Shown here: in pieces, positions 35,574-43,685 of the stretch
Numbering within the stretch: position 1 is the first letter of the stretch
Layout: each line of letters opens with the position of its first letter
Source: an uncultured OM182 clade bacterium
Lineage (GTDB): Bacteria > Pseudomonadota > Gammaproteobacteria > Pseudomonadales > Azotimanducaceae
Assembly (NCBI GenBank): GCA_905182025.1
Contig: CAJJAA010000028.1
Location: 31,366-95,365, forward strand
Direction of reading: 5' to 3'
Length of the DNA: 64,000 nucleotides
The notes under the pieces: generated by a model
Database searches by the model: none
The model's input: the letters and a program-made list of their open reading frames with translations, nothing else
Told to the model about the DNA's origin: nothing
Translations under genes and position numbers: made by a program

Positions 35574-36743
35574 TTAGTGGTGAACCCAGTCGGGGTCAAA
35601 TATCAACACACCGTTTTCGTGAAGCGGCTGCGTGTCTTCGCGCCCCAACCAATCTTTAATAACCTGATTATTGTGTTCACCCCTGTGTGAAGCGGGTCCT
35701 CTGACACCACTGTCGGCGTTAGAAAAACGATAGGGCGACTGCGTAATTGGACGGGTGCCGCCTTGCCGATCATCTATTTGGGTGATGGAGCCTCTGGCTT
35801 TAACAGTGATTTGCTCTTCGAGTGTTGCTGGGTCTCGAATTTCTCCCCAGGCAATATTGAGCGTTTTCATCACTTGGTCGAGTTTGTCGCGAGTGTCAAG
35901 CGTTGCTAAAAAGTCTGCGACAGCGGCTCGTCGAGAGGTTATCTTCTCCTTCAATGACATTCCGTCTTTGGATGGGTCAATCAAACCGAGCTTTGTTGTT
36001 AGCAATTTGAAGAAGATTCTAAAATCTGTCGACAGCAATACAGGGCCAAAAGACATTTCGGCTATTTCATTACCCAGCCCAGCTGTGTCATGAGAGTCTT
36101 CCAAGTCGTAGTGCATCTGATCGTCAGTTGCGATGGTTGCATCTAACATTGCAATATCGATGTGTTGGCCTTGCCCCGTTCTTTCACGCATGATGATTGC
36201 TGAAAGCAGACCCACTAATCCATGTAGGGAGGCATTAGTATCTGCGATTGATAATGGCAAATCGTGGTGCGGTAGATCAGACCTTTGTTTGGACCGATAC
36301 ATCAAGCCGGCTTCAGCATGTATAACGGGTGCGTAAGTTGCTCGTCGGGATTCGGGGCCATCGCTACCAAAACCTGAGATCGACAGCATAACGATCTTCG
36401 GGTTGATCTGTTTCAATTGCTCGTAGCCAATGCCGAGTCTAGGCATGACATCAGGCCGATAATTTTCAATGACAATGTCTGCTTCTGCGACCAGTTCGTT
36501 AACGAGATCGATTGCACCTGCTGCTCTTAAATCGATGCAAATATTGCGTTTGCCGGCATTTTGCTGTGAAAAATATCCTGGGATCTTCGCAATGTTGCGG
36601 CCCCAGAAACGCGTGACATCACCCTCTGGCGGTTCAATTTTTACGACATCGGCGCCTAGATCACAGAGCATTCGACCTGCAAATGGACCGGCCAGCACCC
36701 TAGAAAAATCTAATACTTTTAGTCCTTCGAGTGGATATGCCAT
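35574..36743 (-). CDS. CaiB/BaiF CoA-transferase lacking the catalytic Asp
   Basis: This 389-residue family III CoA-transferase is recognised from LDFSRVLAGPFAGRMLCDLGADVVKIE at the N-terminus. At the position of the catalytic Asp (Asp147 and Asp145 in the other two paralogues here) it has Ala138 in ATYAPVIHAEAGL. The rest of the fold, including the later HIDIAMLDA motif, is retained. It may be an altered transferase or racemase-like relative. ATG 36743 has AGGAA upstream and lies two bases after the coiled-coil gene, so they are co-transcribed. Confidence 0.88.
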   Translation of the reverse strand: MAYPLEGLKVLDFSRVLAGPFAGRMLCDLGADVVKIEPPEGDVTRFWGRNIAKIPGYFSQQNAGKRNICIDLRAAGAIDLVNELVAEADIVIENYRPDVMPRLGIGYEQLKQINPKIVMLSISGFGSDGPESRRATYAPVIHAEAGLMYRSKQRSDLPHHDLPLSIADTNASLHGLVGLLSAIIMRERTGQGQHIDIAMLDATIATDDQMHYDLEDSHDTAGLGNEIAEMSFGPVLLSTDFRIFFKLLTTKLGLIDPSKDGMSLKEKITSRRAAVADFLATLDTRDKLDQVMKTLNIAWGEIRDPATLEEQITVKARGSITQIDDRQGGTRPITQSPYRFSNADSGVRGPASHRGEHNNQVIKDWLGREDTQPLHENGVLIFDPDWVHH

Positions 36744-36745
36744 GC

Positions 36746-37033
36746 CTATTCCTGTGAGTTGGGATTGTTATCTAACGAGCGTTCTTGGTCTTGCAGCTGC
36801 TGCTCGACTTGATGTTCGAACTGGGTGGTGTGATCGTGAAGGTTATCGGGGTCGATAAGCTCGCTGAGTCTGCTTATCTCAAGATTTTGGCTTAGGAGTT
36901 GTTCGCGTGATTCGTACAGAAGACGTAGCTGTTCAGAAAGTATCGCATTGTTATCAGAGATCGCGGTCAGAATTTCTATCTGGACGTCGATGTCATCGAT
37001 GAGCTTGTCGAGGGCGATTTCTTGACTGATCAC
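36746..37033 (-). CDS. Small coiled-coil hypothetical protein
   Basis: This 95-residue acidic protein is mostly predicted helical, with heptad-like leucines (IDVQIEILTAISDNNAIL, LRLLYESREQLLSQNLEI) and a Gln/Glu-rich C-terminus. It starts at GTG 37033 without an obvious ribosome binding site. It is sandwiched between the DUF1631 gene (upstream) and the CoA-transferase, probably in one transcript. I do not recognise the family. Confidence 0.55.
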   Translation of the reverse strand: MISQEIALDKLIDDIDVQIEILTAISDNNAILSEQLRLLYESREQLLSQNLEISRLSELIDPDNLHDHTTQFEHQVEQQLQDQERSLDNNPNSQE

Positions 37034-37101
37034 GTTTTATTATTTTTATAAATTTTCTAAACAGGACCAACAGGCTACACTATTTTCATCAGCAGTTCAG
37101 C

Positions 37102-38892
37102 CTAGCTTGCAGAGCCGGTTAATTCATCGAAAGTCTTGTTTTTGTCCTGTCGTGTTCGGGTCACAACATTTGCGAGTACATCTTCGAATTCGGCGCCGGT
37201 ATCAATAATTTCACTCATTTCTGTCACGATCATTTGCGACAGTTGTCCTGAAGAGTAATCAGCTACTTTGATGCCCGCGCGGTTTGCAAAAATATATTTG
37301 TCAGAACCAGGAATGATTGCGACCAGCTTGCAGGGCGTTAAGGTGCCTTCCATAATAGGCAAGTTCATCCAAGCATCGGTACGAAGCCTTTCGACAGCTT
37401 CTGAGGCTGCGTCAATTTTTTTCTGTGCTTTGTCTCGTAAAATTTTTGCTCGATCTTGCTTCGCCTTTGAGCGTTTTTTCAATTCCTGCAAAGCTGCCAA
37501 CATCTCTTCCTTGCGAGTTGAGAGATATTCGAGAGAGACTGATTTCTGCTGCTTTTCTTCAATTGCCTTATTTTGATTTTGTTTTTGAGCCTTAACCCCT
37601 CGGATAATAGTGGAAAGCTGGGTGCGCACAACTTCTATCATTTTGCCATCGCGTACTAACGGCTTTACTGCCTGGCTCGACAACAGCCCAGCGAATTGAT
37701 GGTAAGACATTTGAAGTACTTTGCGTCGGTTCTGATTAGTGAATAGTAGTTTGTCGGTTTCTTGCCAGTTTAGTATGAGCAGGAGCCGGGCAACTTTCTC
37801 TTCAGGTTCATTCTTATCATCATAAAAAAACCAGCTGTTTAGGCTCAGTTCCTTTAGATACTGATAGGTTTCAGGGTCGATGTTGTGGCCCATATCAAGG
37901 ATTGTTGTATCTACATCGAGCAAGTCAAAATCGCAGGGTGCAGAAGCGTTGTTACTCGCTATGGCCTCGTGTTCACCTATGACATCTGCCAGACACTGTT
38001 CAATTTGTTCAGTGGAGATATCAAATTTGGAAAGGAAAGATCTGATCTCGTCGGGTAACTTTTTGCAAGTTTGTGATTGCTTTTCAGTGTCCTGTTGCTG
38101 CTGAACCGACCAGATAAGTGATTCGGTGATCGCTGATAACTGCTGCCAATCTTCTGAATCCTGACCTGCGGTTTTGCATACTTGCTGAAGCAGTTCATAC
38201 CAAGAACCTTGCAGCATAAAAATGACGAACAAGGGGAGTTGCTTTCCCGTCATGTGTTGGTTGAGAAGCTCGGCGGCAAAAAACTTGCTTTTCTGTGACG
38301 CTAGATTCGTCAATTCAAGTTCGCAAAGCCTATCTTGCATGCGCGCGTAGACACTGCTTTCTTTCTTGAAGTAAGACTGCAGGAGTTCATGAGTCTCGTC
38401 CAAGGTTTTGCGATCATTGATCAAGTCACTGACGTGGCTTTCGATTTTGGACATGAACTGCTGTCCGAGCACACCTAAGTCTTCGCTCCAGCCGACGCAG
38501 TATTTCAGAATCAGCTCGATGAGTGCGTAAACGGGGTGATTTTTTAAGAGAGATCGTGCGTCATTCGAAATCGCAGTGATCGCCATGAAGGGTGCCAAAT
38601 CGCGTACGAAGCATTCGACTTTGAAATCAAAGTCGCCGGTATCGAGGATGCCGGATATACAATCATCAACAAAAGCGAGTGTTGCTTGATCTTGTTGGGT
38701 CAGGGAGGTGCCGGCGTGGTGTTTTTGAATTTGGACTAAAATGGGGTCGGCATGTTCTTCGACGGTCAGAGCGGGCAGAGCCTTGATTAGATGCACAAGT
38801 GCATCGCCCTCGATCACGCTAGCGCCTGATTTTGGTGGCGTGTAGTGGCCTCGAAGAGCGGCGTTAATCAAATGTAGAGAAGCAGGGGCCAT
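37102..38892 (-). CDS. DUF1631 family protein
   Basis: This 596-residue helical protein matches the proteobacterial DUF1631 family, best seen in the C-terminal region EGTLTPCKLVAIIPGSDKYIFANRAGIKVADYSSGQL. It carries a Lys/Glu-rich coiled coil around residues 445-500. Family members of this length or longer (about 700) are of unknown function; this one is somewhat short. ATG 38892 has no clear ribosome site. No characterised neighbour explains its role. Confidence 0.8.
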   Translation of the reverse strand: MAPASLHLINAALRGHYTPPKSGASVIEGDALVHLIKALPALTVEEHADPILVQIQKHHAGTSLTQQDQATLAFVDDCISGILDTGDFDFKVECFVRDLAPFMAITAISNDARSLLKNHPVYALIELILKYCVGWSEDLGVLGQQFMSKIESHVSDLINDRKTLDETHELLQSYFKKESSVYARMQDRLCELELTNLASQKSKFFAAELLNQHMTGKQLPLFVIFMLQGSWYELLQQVCKTAGQDSEDWQQLSAITESLIWSVQQQQDTEKQSQTCKKLPDEIRSFLSKFDISTEQIEQCLADVIGEHEAIASNNASAPCDFDLLDVDTTILDMGHNIDPETYQYLKELSLNSWFFYDDKNEPEEKVARLLLILNWQETDKLLFTNQNRRKVLQMSYHQFAGLLSSQAVKPLVRDGKMIEVVRTQLSTIIRGVKAQKQNQNKAIEEKQQKSVSLEYLSTRKEEMLAALQELKKRSKAKQDRAKILRDKAQKKIDAASEAVERLRTDAWMNLPIMEGTLTPCKLVAIIPGSDKYIFANRAGIKVADYSSGQLSQMIVTEMSEIIDTGAEFEDVLANVVTRTRQDKNKTFDELTGSAS

Positions 38893-39216
38893 GCAGGGTT
38901 AGCTCATACTCGCAGAAGCGCTATTTTATACATTTTATCCCCTTTGATAGACGAACTGCGTCACAACCTTGCCAATTGACAAATATCACCAAAGTCTGGC
39001 GATATTCACCTGCCAGCGACCACGTTAACAAAAAATATTGATATAAAACAAGCAGCTACTGTTTTGGCACGGAGTGTGCTGATGTTGTGCCAGAGAGAAT
39101 TTTTTTGCTCTGCCGATAATAAGGCGATAATCAAACCCTAGCAGACTAAACTGGCAACAACGAAATGCTGATTTATCGTTCTATTACATCCCGAATGTTT
39201 ATAAGTGAGGTCAGTT
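38893..39216. other. Divergent intergenic region
   Basis: A 324-base spacer between the divergent DUF1631 gene and the small membrane-protein gene. It contains a near-consensus sigma54 promoter (39064-39080) and, behind it, the direct repeat GCCGATAATAAG/GCGATAATC at about 39112-39131. No convincing ORF or RNA gene was seen. Confidence 0.5.
39064..39080 (+). promoter_or_regulatory. Sigma54-type (-24/-12) promoter
   Basis: TTGGCACGGAGTGTGCT fits the RpoN consensus YTGGCACGrNNNTTGCW at 16 of 17 positions, with GG and GC exactly 10 bases apart. It is oriented towards the small membrane-protein gene that starts at 39217, which would leave a leader of roughly 125 bases. No enhancer-binding regulator gene is nearby. 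Confidence 0.65.
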
Positions 39217-39561
39217 GTGCAATCGAAAAAGTCTTTAAGCGTGCATCATAAATTAATTTATCTCGTGATTGCTGTCGTCTGCATCATGATCGGTATCGTC
39301 GGGCTAATCATTCCGGTTATTCCTGGTGTCTTGTTTCTAGTAGCTGCGATATTTTTAATGGGCAAAGTCTCGACGCGAGTGAAACGCTGGAGTGATCAAC
39401 AACCCTTAATTCAAAAAATCCAGCATCGACTGCATCGTGTTCAAGGCGCCAGCGTGCTGAATCAGATGAAAGTCGTGGCCCTGATGTCACTGGAAACCTT
39501 GGTCAGCGGACTGGCAGCCTTGTTTAGTCGTGTGAGAGCCCTAAGAGGTCGGCGAGTATAG
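39217..39561 (+). CDS. Small membrane protein, DUF454-like
   Basis: This protein of about 114 residues has two hydrophobic helices near the N-terminus (LIYLVIAVVCIMIGIVGLIIPVIPGVLFLVAAIF), followed by a basic amphipathic tail. The GLIIPVIPGVLFLVAA pattern is reminiscent of DUF454/YbaN-type membrane proteins. GTG 39217 has GAGG at good spacing (39207-39210); an in-frame GTG at 39205 is less likely. It sits behind the sigma54-type promoter. Function unknown. Confidence 0.65.
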   Translation: MQSKKSLSVHHKLIYLVIAVVCIMIGIVGLIIPVIPGVLFLVAAIFLMGKVSTRVKRWSDQQPLIQKIQHRLHRVQGASVLNQMKVVALMSLETLVSGLAALFSRVRALRGRRV

Positions 39562-39702
39562 TTGGCCGCCTCTGTCAGATAATCTTCGTTCATGCCTCAT
39601 GGATCACGTTAATGTCGGGTCCTTTTATCGCCTACGCGAAGGGTCAAGTGACTCAGATCTTTACAGCGGATATAGTTGACCTAAGATTTTAGGACAATGG
39701 AC

Positions 39703-40731
39703 ATGCCACTTCATAATTTTGAGAAATTGCAGGGCCGAATCGATCAGTTCACCATAGATTCTCAAGCCATATCCAACAATGTACTTGGTGACCCTTCACA
39801 GCGAGACGTGCTGGTTTATTTGCCCCCTGGGTATGACGAGGAACCTACCAAGTACCCTGTCATGGTCGATATAGCCGGCTTCACAGGCAGCGGTCACGGG
39901 CACGTGGGCTGGAAAGCATTTGGTGAAAGTGTGCCGCAAAGGGTCGAGCGACTAATCGCTTGTGGCGATATGGGGAAAACCATTGTTGTCTTTCCAGATT
40001 GCTTTACCTCGATGGGTGGCAATCAATATATCAACTCCTCAGCACTGGGCAACTGGGCTGACTTTCTCATTCACGAAATGTTACCCGAAGTAGATAGGCG
40101 GTATCGCACGTTGGTTGGCCCTGCGCATCGAGGTCTGTTTGGAAAGTCCAGTGGCGGTTACGGTGCTATGTATCATGGCATGGCATACGCCGACCATTGG
40201 GGTGCAGTTGCCTGTCATTCCGGCGATATGTTTTTTGATCTAGTCTATCGTTCTGATTTCCCAGATACGTTGATGCACTTGGCGGGGTACGAGAGTATTG
40301 ACGCCTTTATGAAGATGCTGAACAAAAGCAAGAAAATATCCGGCGATGCGATGCATACGTTGATGATTCTAGCGATGGCTGCAACTTATGACCCCGACCC
40401 AAGCCAGCCTTATGGTGTGCGCTTACCGGTGGACTTAAACACCTGCGAACTCGATCTGACCGCTTGGAAAAGGTGGCTGAAGAGCGACCCCGTGGAGATG
40501 ATTGAAAGAGCAGACGTTCAAGCAAACTTGAGTAAATTAAAAGGTATCTATATTGATTGTGGTAGCAGGGATCAATACGCCTTAGTGTTTGGCGCCCGTA
40601 AACTGCAGTCGAGATTGGAAGATTTGGGTATCAAGCACTTCTTCGAAGAGTTTCCTGATAATCACAGCAGTGTAGATTACAGGATGGATGTTTCTTTACC
40701 TTACTTGTACCAAAGTCTGATGGGAGACTAA
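39703..40731 (+). CDS. Esterase of the EstD/Fes-like alpha/beta-hydrolase fold
   Basis: This 342-residue esterase-family protein has DVLVYLPPGYDEEPTKYPV, the nucleophile elbow GKSSGGYGA with Ser, and a C-terminal acid/His region ending DNHSSVDYR. Family members hydrolyse ester or thioester bonds, for example in siderophores or S-formylglutathione. ATG 39703 has AGGA eight bases upstream; an ATG two codons earlier is too close to that site. The stop codon is inside a perfect hairpin. Confidence 0.82.
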   Translation: MPLHNFEKLQGRIDQFTIDSQAISNNVLGDPSQRDVLVYLPPGYDEEPTKYPVMVDIAGFTGSGHGHVGWKAFGESVPQRVERLIACGDMGKTIVVFPDCFTSMGGNQYINSSALGNWADFLIHEMLPEVDRRYRTLVGPAHRGLFGKSSGGYGAMYHGMAYADHWGAVACHSGDMFFDLVYRSDFPDTLMHLAGYESIDAFMKMLNKSKKISGDAMHTLMILAMAATYDPDPSQPYGVRLPVDLNTCELDLTAWKRWLKSDPVEMIERADVQANLSKLKGIYIDCGSRDQYALVFGARKLQSRLEDLGIKHFFEEFPDNHSSVDYRMDVSLPYLYQSLMGD

Positions 40732-40742
40732 GCTCCCATCAG
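40717..40742. terminator. 10-bp perfect hairpin overlapping the esterase stop codon
   Basis: CTGATGGGAG (40717-40726) pairs exactly with CTCCCATCAG (40733-40742); loop ACTAAG. The TAA stop at 40729-40731 is in the loop. It precedes a second hairpin for the converging ABM gene. No T tract follows. Confidence 0.6.
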
Positions 40743-40751
40743 CCCGGCTTT

Positions 40752-40767
40752 GTCCTGTTATCAGGAC
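40752..40767 (-). terminator. Hairpin overlapping the ABM gene stop codon
   Basis: GTCCTG (40752-40757) pairs with CAGGAC (40762-40767), loop TTAT. The stop codon of the minus-strand ABM gene (40763-40761) is contained in it. Likely the 3' end of that gene's mRNA. Confidence 0.5.
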
Positions 40768-41054
40768 GGTGTATCCATGATTTCAATATTGGGTCTTCCT
40801 GCCATGCAGCCACCCATTTTTGCGCCAATAGCTTTGAAGTAATCGGTCTTTCCATGTGCATCAAGTGCAGCTTGGTCGACATACTGTTCTAACACAACGT
40901 AGCTGTTTTCATCCGCTCTGGATTTATGCAGAGAGTAGAAGTTACAGCCAGGTTCATTTGCTTTTACAGCCGCTTCTAGTTCAGCAAATATTGCTTCGAA
41001 TTCTGCGTTCTTTCCAGGTTGGATCGGTAATGTTGCAATGACGCCAATAGCCAT
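40761..41054 (-). CDS. ABM-domain (YgiN-like) monooxygenase
   Basis: This 97-residue protein is of the antibiotic biosynthesis monooxygenase/YgiN type: KNAEFEAIFAELEAAVKANEPGCNFYSLHKS followed by YVVLEQYVDQAALDAHGKTDYFKAI. Such single-domain proteins act as cofactor-free quinol or small-molecule monooxygenases, but many are uncharacterised. ATG 41054. A 15-bp dyad lies about 115 bases upstream. Confidence 0.85.
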   Translation of the reverse strand: MAIGVIATLPIQPGKNAEFEAIFAELEAAVKANEPGCNFYSLHKSRADENSYVVLEQYVDQAALDAHGKTDYFKAIGAKMGGCMAGRPNIEIMDTPS

Positions 41055-41169
41055 TTAGATTGCCTCGGTAATAAATTGAATGAGTCGTGATTGTCCCGGT
41101 GGTTGTTTTCACAGTCAACACTAAACTACATGTGAATAATTAACGTATCCTTGCATATTCAGGAGCACT

Positions 41170-41184
41170 ATCAGCCAGGCTGAT
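41170..41184. promoter_or_regulatory. 15-bp perfect dyad, possible operator
   Basis: ATCAGCC A GGCTGAT is an exact 7-1-7 inverted repeat in the divergent spacer between the ABM gene and the SpoIIAA-like gene. It could regulate either. No T tract, so terminator is unlikely. Inferred from symmetry and position. Confidence 0.4.
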
Positions 41185-41334
41185 TGCGCGGCTAAAACTT
41201 ATGCTTGCTTCGTGATTTGGAAAGTATAGGTCAATAGATTTTTAAATTTAGGTGCCGTTTTGCGTCTTGAATATTACCGGTTAGTGGCTTTCACATGTCT
41301 TGGTAATGTCAGTCGGAGCATTAGAGGAATAAAT

Positions 41335-41739
41335 TTGTCGCTAGAAATAGAATTTATGGAGCCACAAGCATTGTTAATCATGCGTGTGGTCGGCGATGCG
41401 TCTGATCCAGCCATTATTCAGAACGTTGCCGACGATTATGGTCGCGCGTTGCAGGACCCTCGTTTTAAGCAAAGCATGAATGTTGTCTGGGACATCGGCA
41501 ACGTCCATCTTGTGGCTGTGTCGGTGTCACTGATTCGACAATTGTCAGTATTATTAAGAGGCTTCTCCCAGCAAAGGGGAGTCAATTACCGCGCGGCACT
41601 GGTTACTAATCGTGGTGCAGATTACCAATTATTGCGGATCTATACCTCTATTCTTAAACTGATCGGCCAACTACAGATAAAAGTATTCAGAAGTATGGAA
41701 GACGCGATTGATTGGACGCAGCAAGCACCTTCTCAGTAA
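41335..41739 (+). CDS. SpoIIAA-like/STAS-type domain protein
   Basis: This protein of about 134 residues has a SpoIIAA-like pattern: a beta-strand start SLEIEFMEPQALLIMRVVGD, a central strand NVVWDIGNVHLVAVSVSLIRQL and a second half FRSMEDAIDWTQ. I chose TTG 41335, with AGAGGAA five bases upstream; the longer frame from an upstream in-frame codon at 41260 lacks any ribosome site. STAS-type proteins often bind nucleotides or partner kinases; function here is unknown. Confidence 0.65.
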   Translation: MSLEIEFMEPQALLIMRVVGDASDPAIIQNVADDYGRALQDPRFKQSMNVVWDIGNVHLVAVSVSLIRQLSVLLRGFSQQRGVNYRAALVTNRGADYQLLRIYTSILKLIGQLQIKVFRSMEDAIDWTQQAPSQ

Positions 41740-41781
41740 GCGAGCGAATACTGTCCTGTTAAATTTCTCAGCAAGCAGTGA

Positions 41782-42726
41782 ATGATGAATTTTCCTAAGC
41801 CAAGAAAAATACGAACCAATGGTATCGAATTAGTCGTGCATGAAGCAGGTGTCGGTGGTATCCCGCTTGTACTCGCCCATGGTTGGCCAGAACTTGCATA
41901 CAGTTGGCGTTACCAAATTCCTGCGCTCGTCGAACAGGGCTATCATGTCATTGCGCCGGACCAACGAGGCTATGGCTACTCAGACCAACCCAAGCATGTC
42001 GATGACTATGATATCCATCAGCTCTGTGCCGATCATGTTGGTCTATTGGATGCTTTGGGTATCGAGAAAGCGATTTATGTTGGGCATGATTGGGGCGCGA
42101 TTATTATTTGGCAGCATGCATTATTGCACCCGGATAGGGTCATGGGTGTTGCCAATCTGTCCGTGCCATTTTTCGTTCGTGATCAATCTGAACCAATAGC
42201 TTTTTGGGAAAAAATGCTTGGTTCGCAATACTATATTGTGCATTTCAATCGTCAGCCAGAAGTTGCAGCGAAAGCATTTGAAAAGAATCCGGATCAATTC
42301 CTACGCAATATGTTCAGAACGAAACAGTGGTTAGATAGCCCCGTGCAACAACCGGATGGCCAGTCGATTATCAAGATGGCGGATGTTTCTCTTGAGTCGG
42401 GCGAGTTGATGATGAGTGAAGCCGATTTGGCCGTGTTTGTGGAAAATTTTCAACACAGTGGGTTCGTTGCACCCTGTAATTGGTACCGTAACTTCACTCG
42501 AAACTGGCAAACGACCGCGAATGTTGAGCAGAACGTTGTTCAACCAGCGCTGATGATCTATGGCGCTCACGATATGGTGCCGCAAGCGGATATGACACAG
42601 TATGTTGCAGACCTTGAAACACACACACTCGATTGTGGGCACTGGATTCAGCAGGAGAAACCCGAGCAAACGAATGAAATTCTGTTGGAATGGCTGAATC
42701 GAAAAATGCGACCTTTGTACAAATAG
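41782..42726 (+). CDS. Epoxide-hydrolase-like alpha/beta hydrolase
   Basis: This 314-residue hydrolase has the oxyanion motif HGWPE at about residue 34, the nucleophile elbow VGHDWGA with the catalytic Asp, and the catalytic His in CGHWIQQEKP. Asp nucleophiles distinguish epoxide hydrolases and haloalkane dehalogenases from esterases; a lid Tyr is not assignable from the sequence alone. It converges with the DUF3820 gene. Cytoplasmic. Confidence 0.88.
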   Translation: MMNFPKPRKIRTNGIELVVHEAGVGGIPLVLAHGWPELAYSWRYQIPALVEQGYHVIAPDQRGYGYSDQPKHVDDYDIHQLCADHVGLLDALGIEKAIYVGHDWGAIIIWQHALLHPDRVMGVANLSVPFFVRDQSEPIAFWEKMLGSQYYIVHFNRQPEVAAKAFEKNPDQFLRNMFRTKQWLDSPVQQPDGQSIIKMADVSLESGELMMSEADLAVFVENFQHSGFVAPCNWYRNFTRNWQTTANVEQNVVQPALMIYGAHDMVPQADMTQYVADLETHTLDCGHWIQQEKPEQTNEILLEWLNRKMRPLYK

Positions 42727-42741
42727 GTCTGCTAGACAACC

Positions 42742-43050
42742 CTAGCTGAGGAGCCTATTGGTCGATTTGCTGGGTTTGCGATCTTTGTTTGCATCTGGGT
42801 TTCGTTTCAACGGTTCGATTAGCGCTTCAAGCCCATTGATCTTTATTTCTAGCGTAATCTGCATTAACTCACCCAGTTTTCCAGCAGGAAAACCGCGATC
42901 AACAAACCATAAAAGATACTCTTCGGGTAGATCAATCAGGGCTCGTCCTCTGTATCGACCAAAAGGTATGGTTTGATTTGCGAGTATTACTAGGTCTTCT
43001 TTTTCGAACATCTGTTTATTACCGCAGCCGTCACAGTACAATAGGGGCAT
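42742..43050 (-). CDS. DUF3820 family protein with N-terminal Cys motif
   Basis: This 102-residue protein has a DUF3820 core: IPFGRYRGRALIDLPEEYLLWFVDRGFPAGKLGELMQITLEIKINGLEALI. Core-only members usually start near MFEKED; this one has an extra N-terminal MPLLYCDGCGNKQ with a CxxC pair. ATG 43050 is used here, though ATG 43011 is possible; neither has a strong ribosome site. It is divergent from efpL, with only 19 bases between the starts, so promoters overlap. Function unknown. Confidence 0.75.
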   Translation of the reverse strand: MPLLYCDGCGNKQMFEKEDLVILANQTIPFGRYRGRALIDLPEEYLLWFVDRGFPAGKLGELMQITLEIKINGLEALIEPLKRNPDANKDRKPSKSTNRLLS

Positions 43051-43069
43051 TTAGTTTAGCGAGAGAATC

Positions 43070-43636
43070 ATGCCCAAAGCCAGTGAATTAAAAAGAGGCG
43101 ATGTTGTCGAAATTGATGGCGCACCACATGTTGTTAAAAGCGTCGAAGCAAAAAACCCGTCATCACGGGGCGCCTCAACTCTTTACAAGATACGCTTTAA
43201 TAACGTCCTAACCGGTCAGAAGAAAGATGAGTCCCTTAAAGGCGGTGACATGTTTGTCGAGGCTGACTTCCAGCGAGTCCAAGTTCTGTTCTCGTATATC
43301 GACGCAGACCAGTATGTCTTTATGAATACCGAAGATTATTCGCAATACCTGTTGGGACAAAGTGCTTTGCAAGGGCAGTTGGAGTTTTTGTCAGACGGCT
43401 TAGAAGGCATTACAGCCCTGCTCGTTGAGGATGTCATTGTTGCCATTGACCTACCTCAATCGGTGGTGATGGAAATTGTTGAAACAGCCCCTGCAATCAA
43501 GGGTGCATCGGCAAGTGCTCGAACGAAACCGGCAACCATGGCTTCCGGGTTAGTCGTTCAGGTTCCCGAATATATTGAGCAGGGTGATTCCATTAAGATA
43601 AATACTCAGGAATCGAAATATATGACCCGTGCTTAA
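43070..43636 (+). CDS. efpL: Elongation factor P-like protein EfpL (YeiP)
   Basis: This 188-residue EF-P paralogue relieves ribosome stalling at polyproline motifs. It has the three beta-barrel domains, PKASELKRGDVVEIDGAPHVV at the N-terminus, and the loop KNPSSRGAS, where Arg33 stands at the tip in place of the modified Lys of EF-P. That Arg and the YeiP-type C-terminus are typical of EfpL in gammaproteobacteria. Divergent from the DUF3820 gene. A strong terminator overlaps the stop codon. Confidence 0.93.
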   Translation: MPKASELKRGDVVEIDGAPHVVKSVEAKNPSSRGASTLYKIRFNNVLTGQKKDESLKGGDMFVEADFQRVQVLFSYIDADQYVFMNTEDYSQYLLGQSALQGQLEFLSDGLEGITALLVEDVIVAIDLPQSVVMEIVETAPAIKGASASARTKPATMASGLVVQVPEYIEQGDSIKINTQESKYMTRA

Positions 43637-43661
43637 GTGGTCTGGTGACCAGACCACTTTT
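43635..43661 (+). terminator. Rho-independent terminator of efpL
   Basis: AAGTGGTCTGG (43635-43645) pairs with CCAGACCACTT (43649-43659), loop TGA, followed by TT. The stem starts within the TAA stop codon (43634-43636). It also sits 25 bases before the 3' end of the converging cyclase gene. Confidence 0.82.
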
Positions 43662-43685
43662 AGCAGTGAGTAAGATAGGGTGCGA

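Noticed and set aside
36746..37033. Third ATC start (GTG followed by ATC) in the coiled-coil gene
   Set aside because: The GTG is itself a normal start and there is no ribosome site pointing to the ATC.
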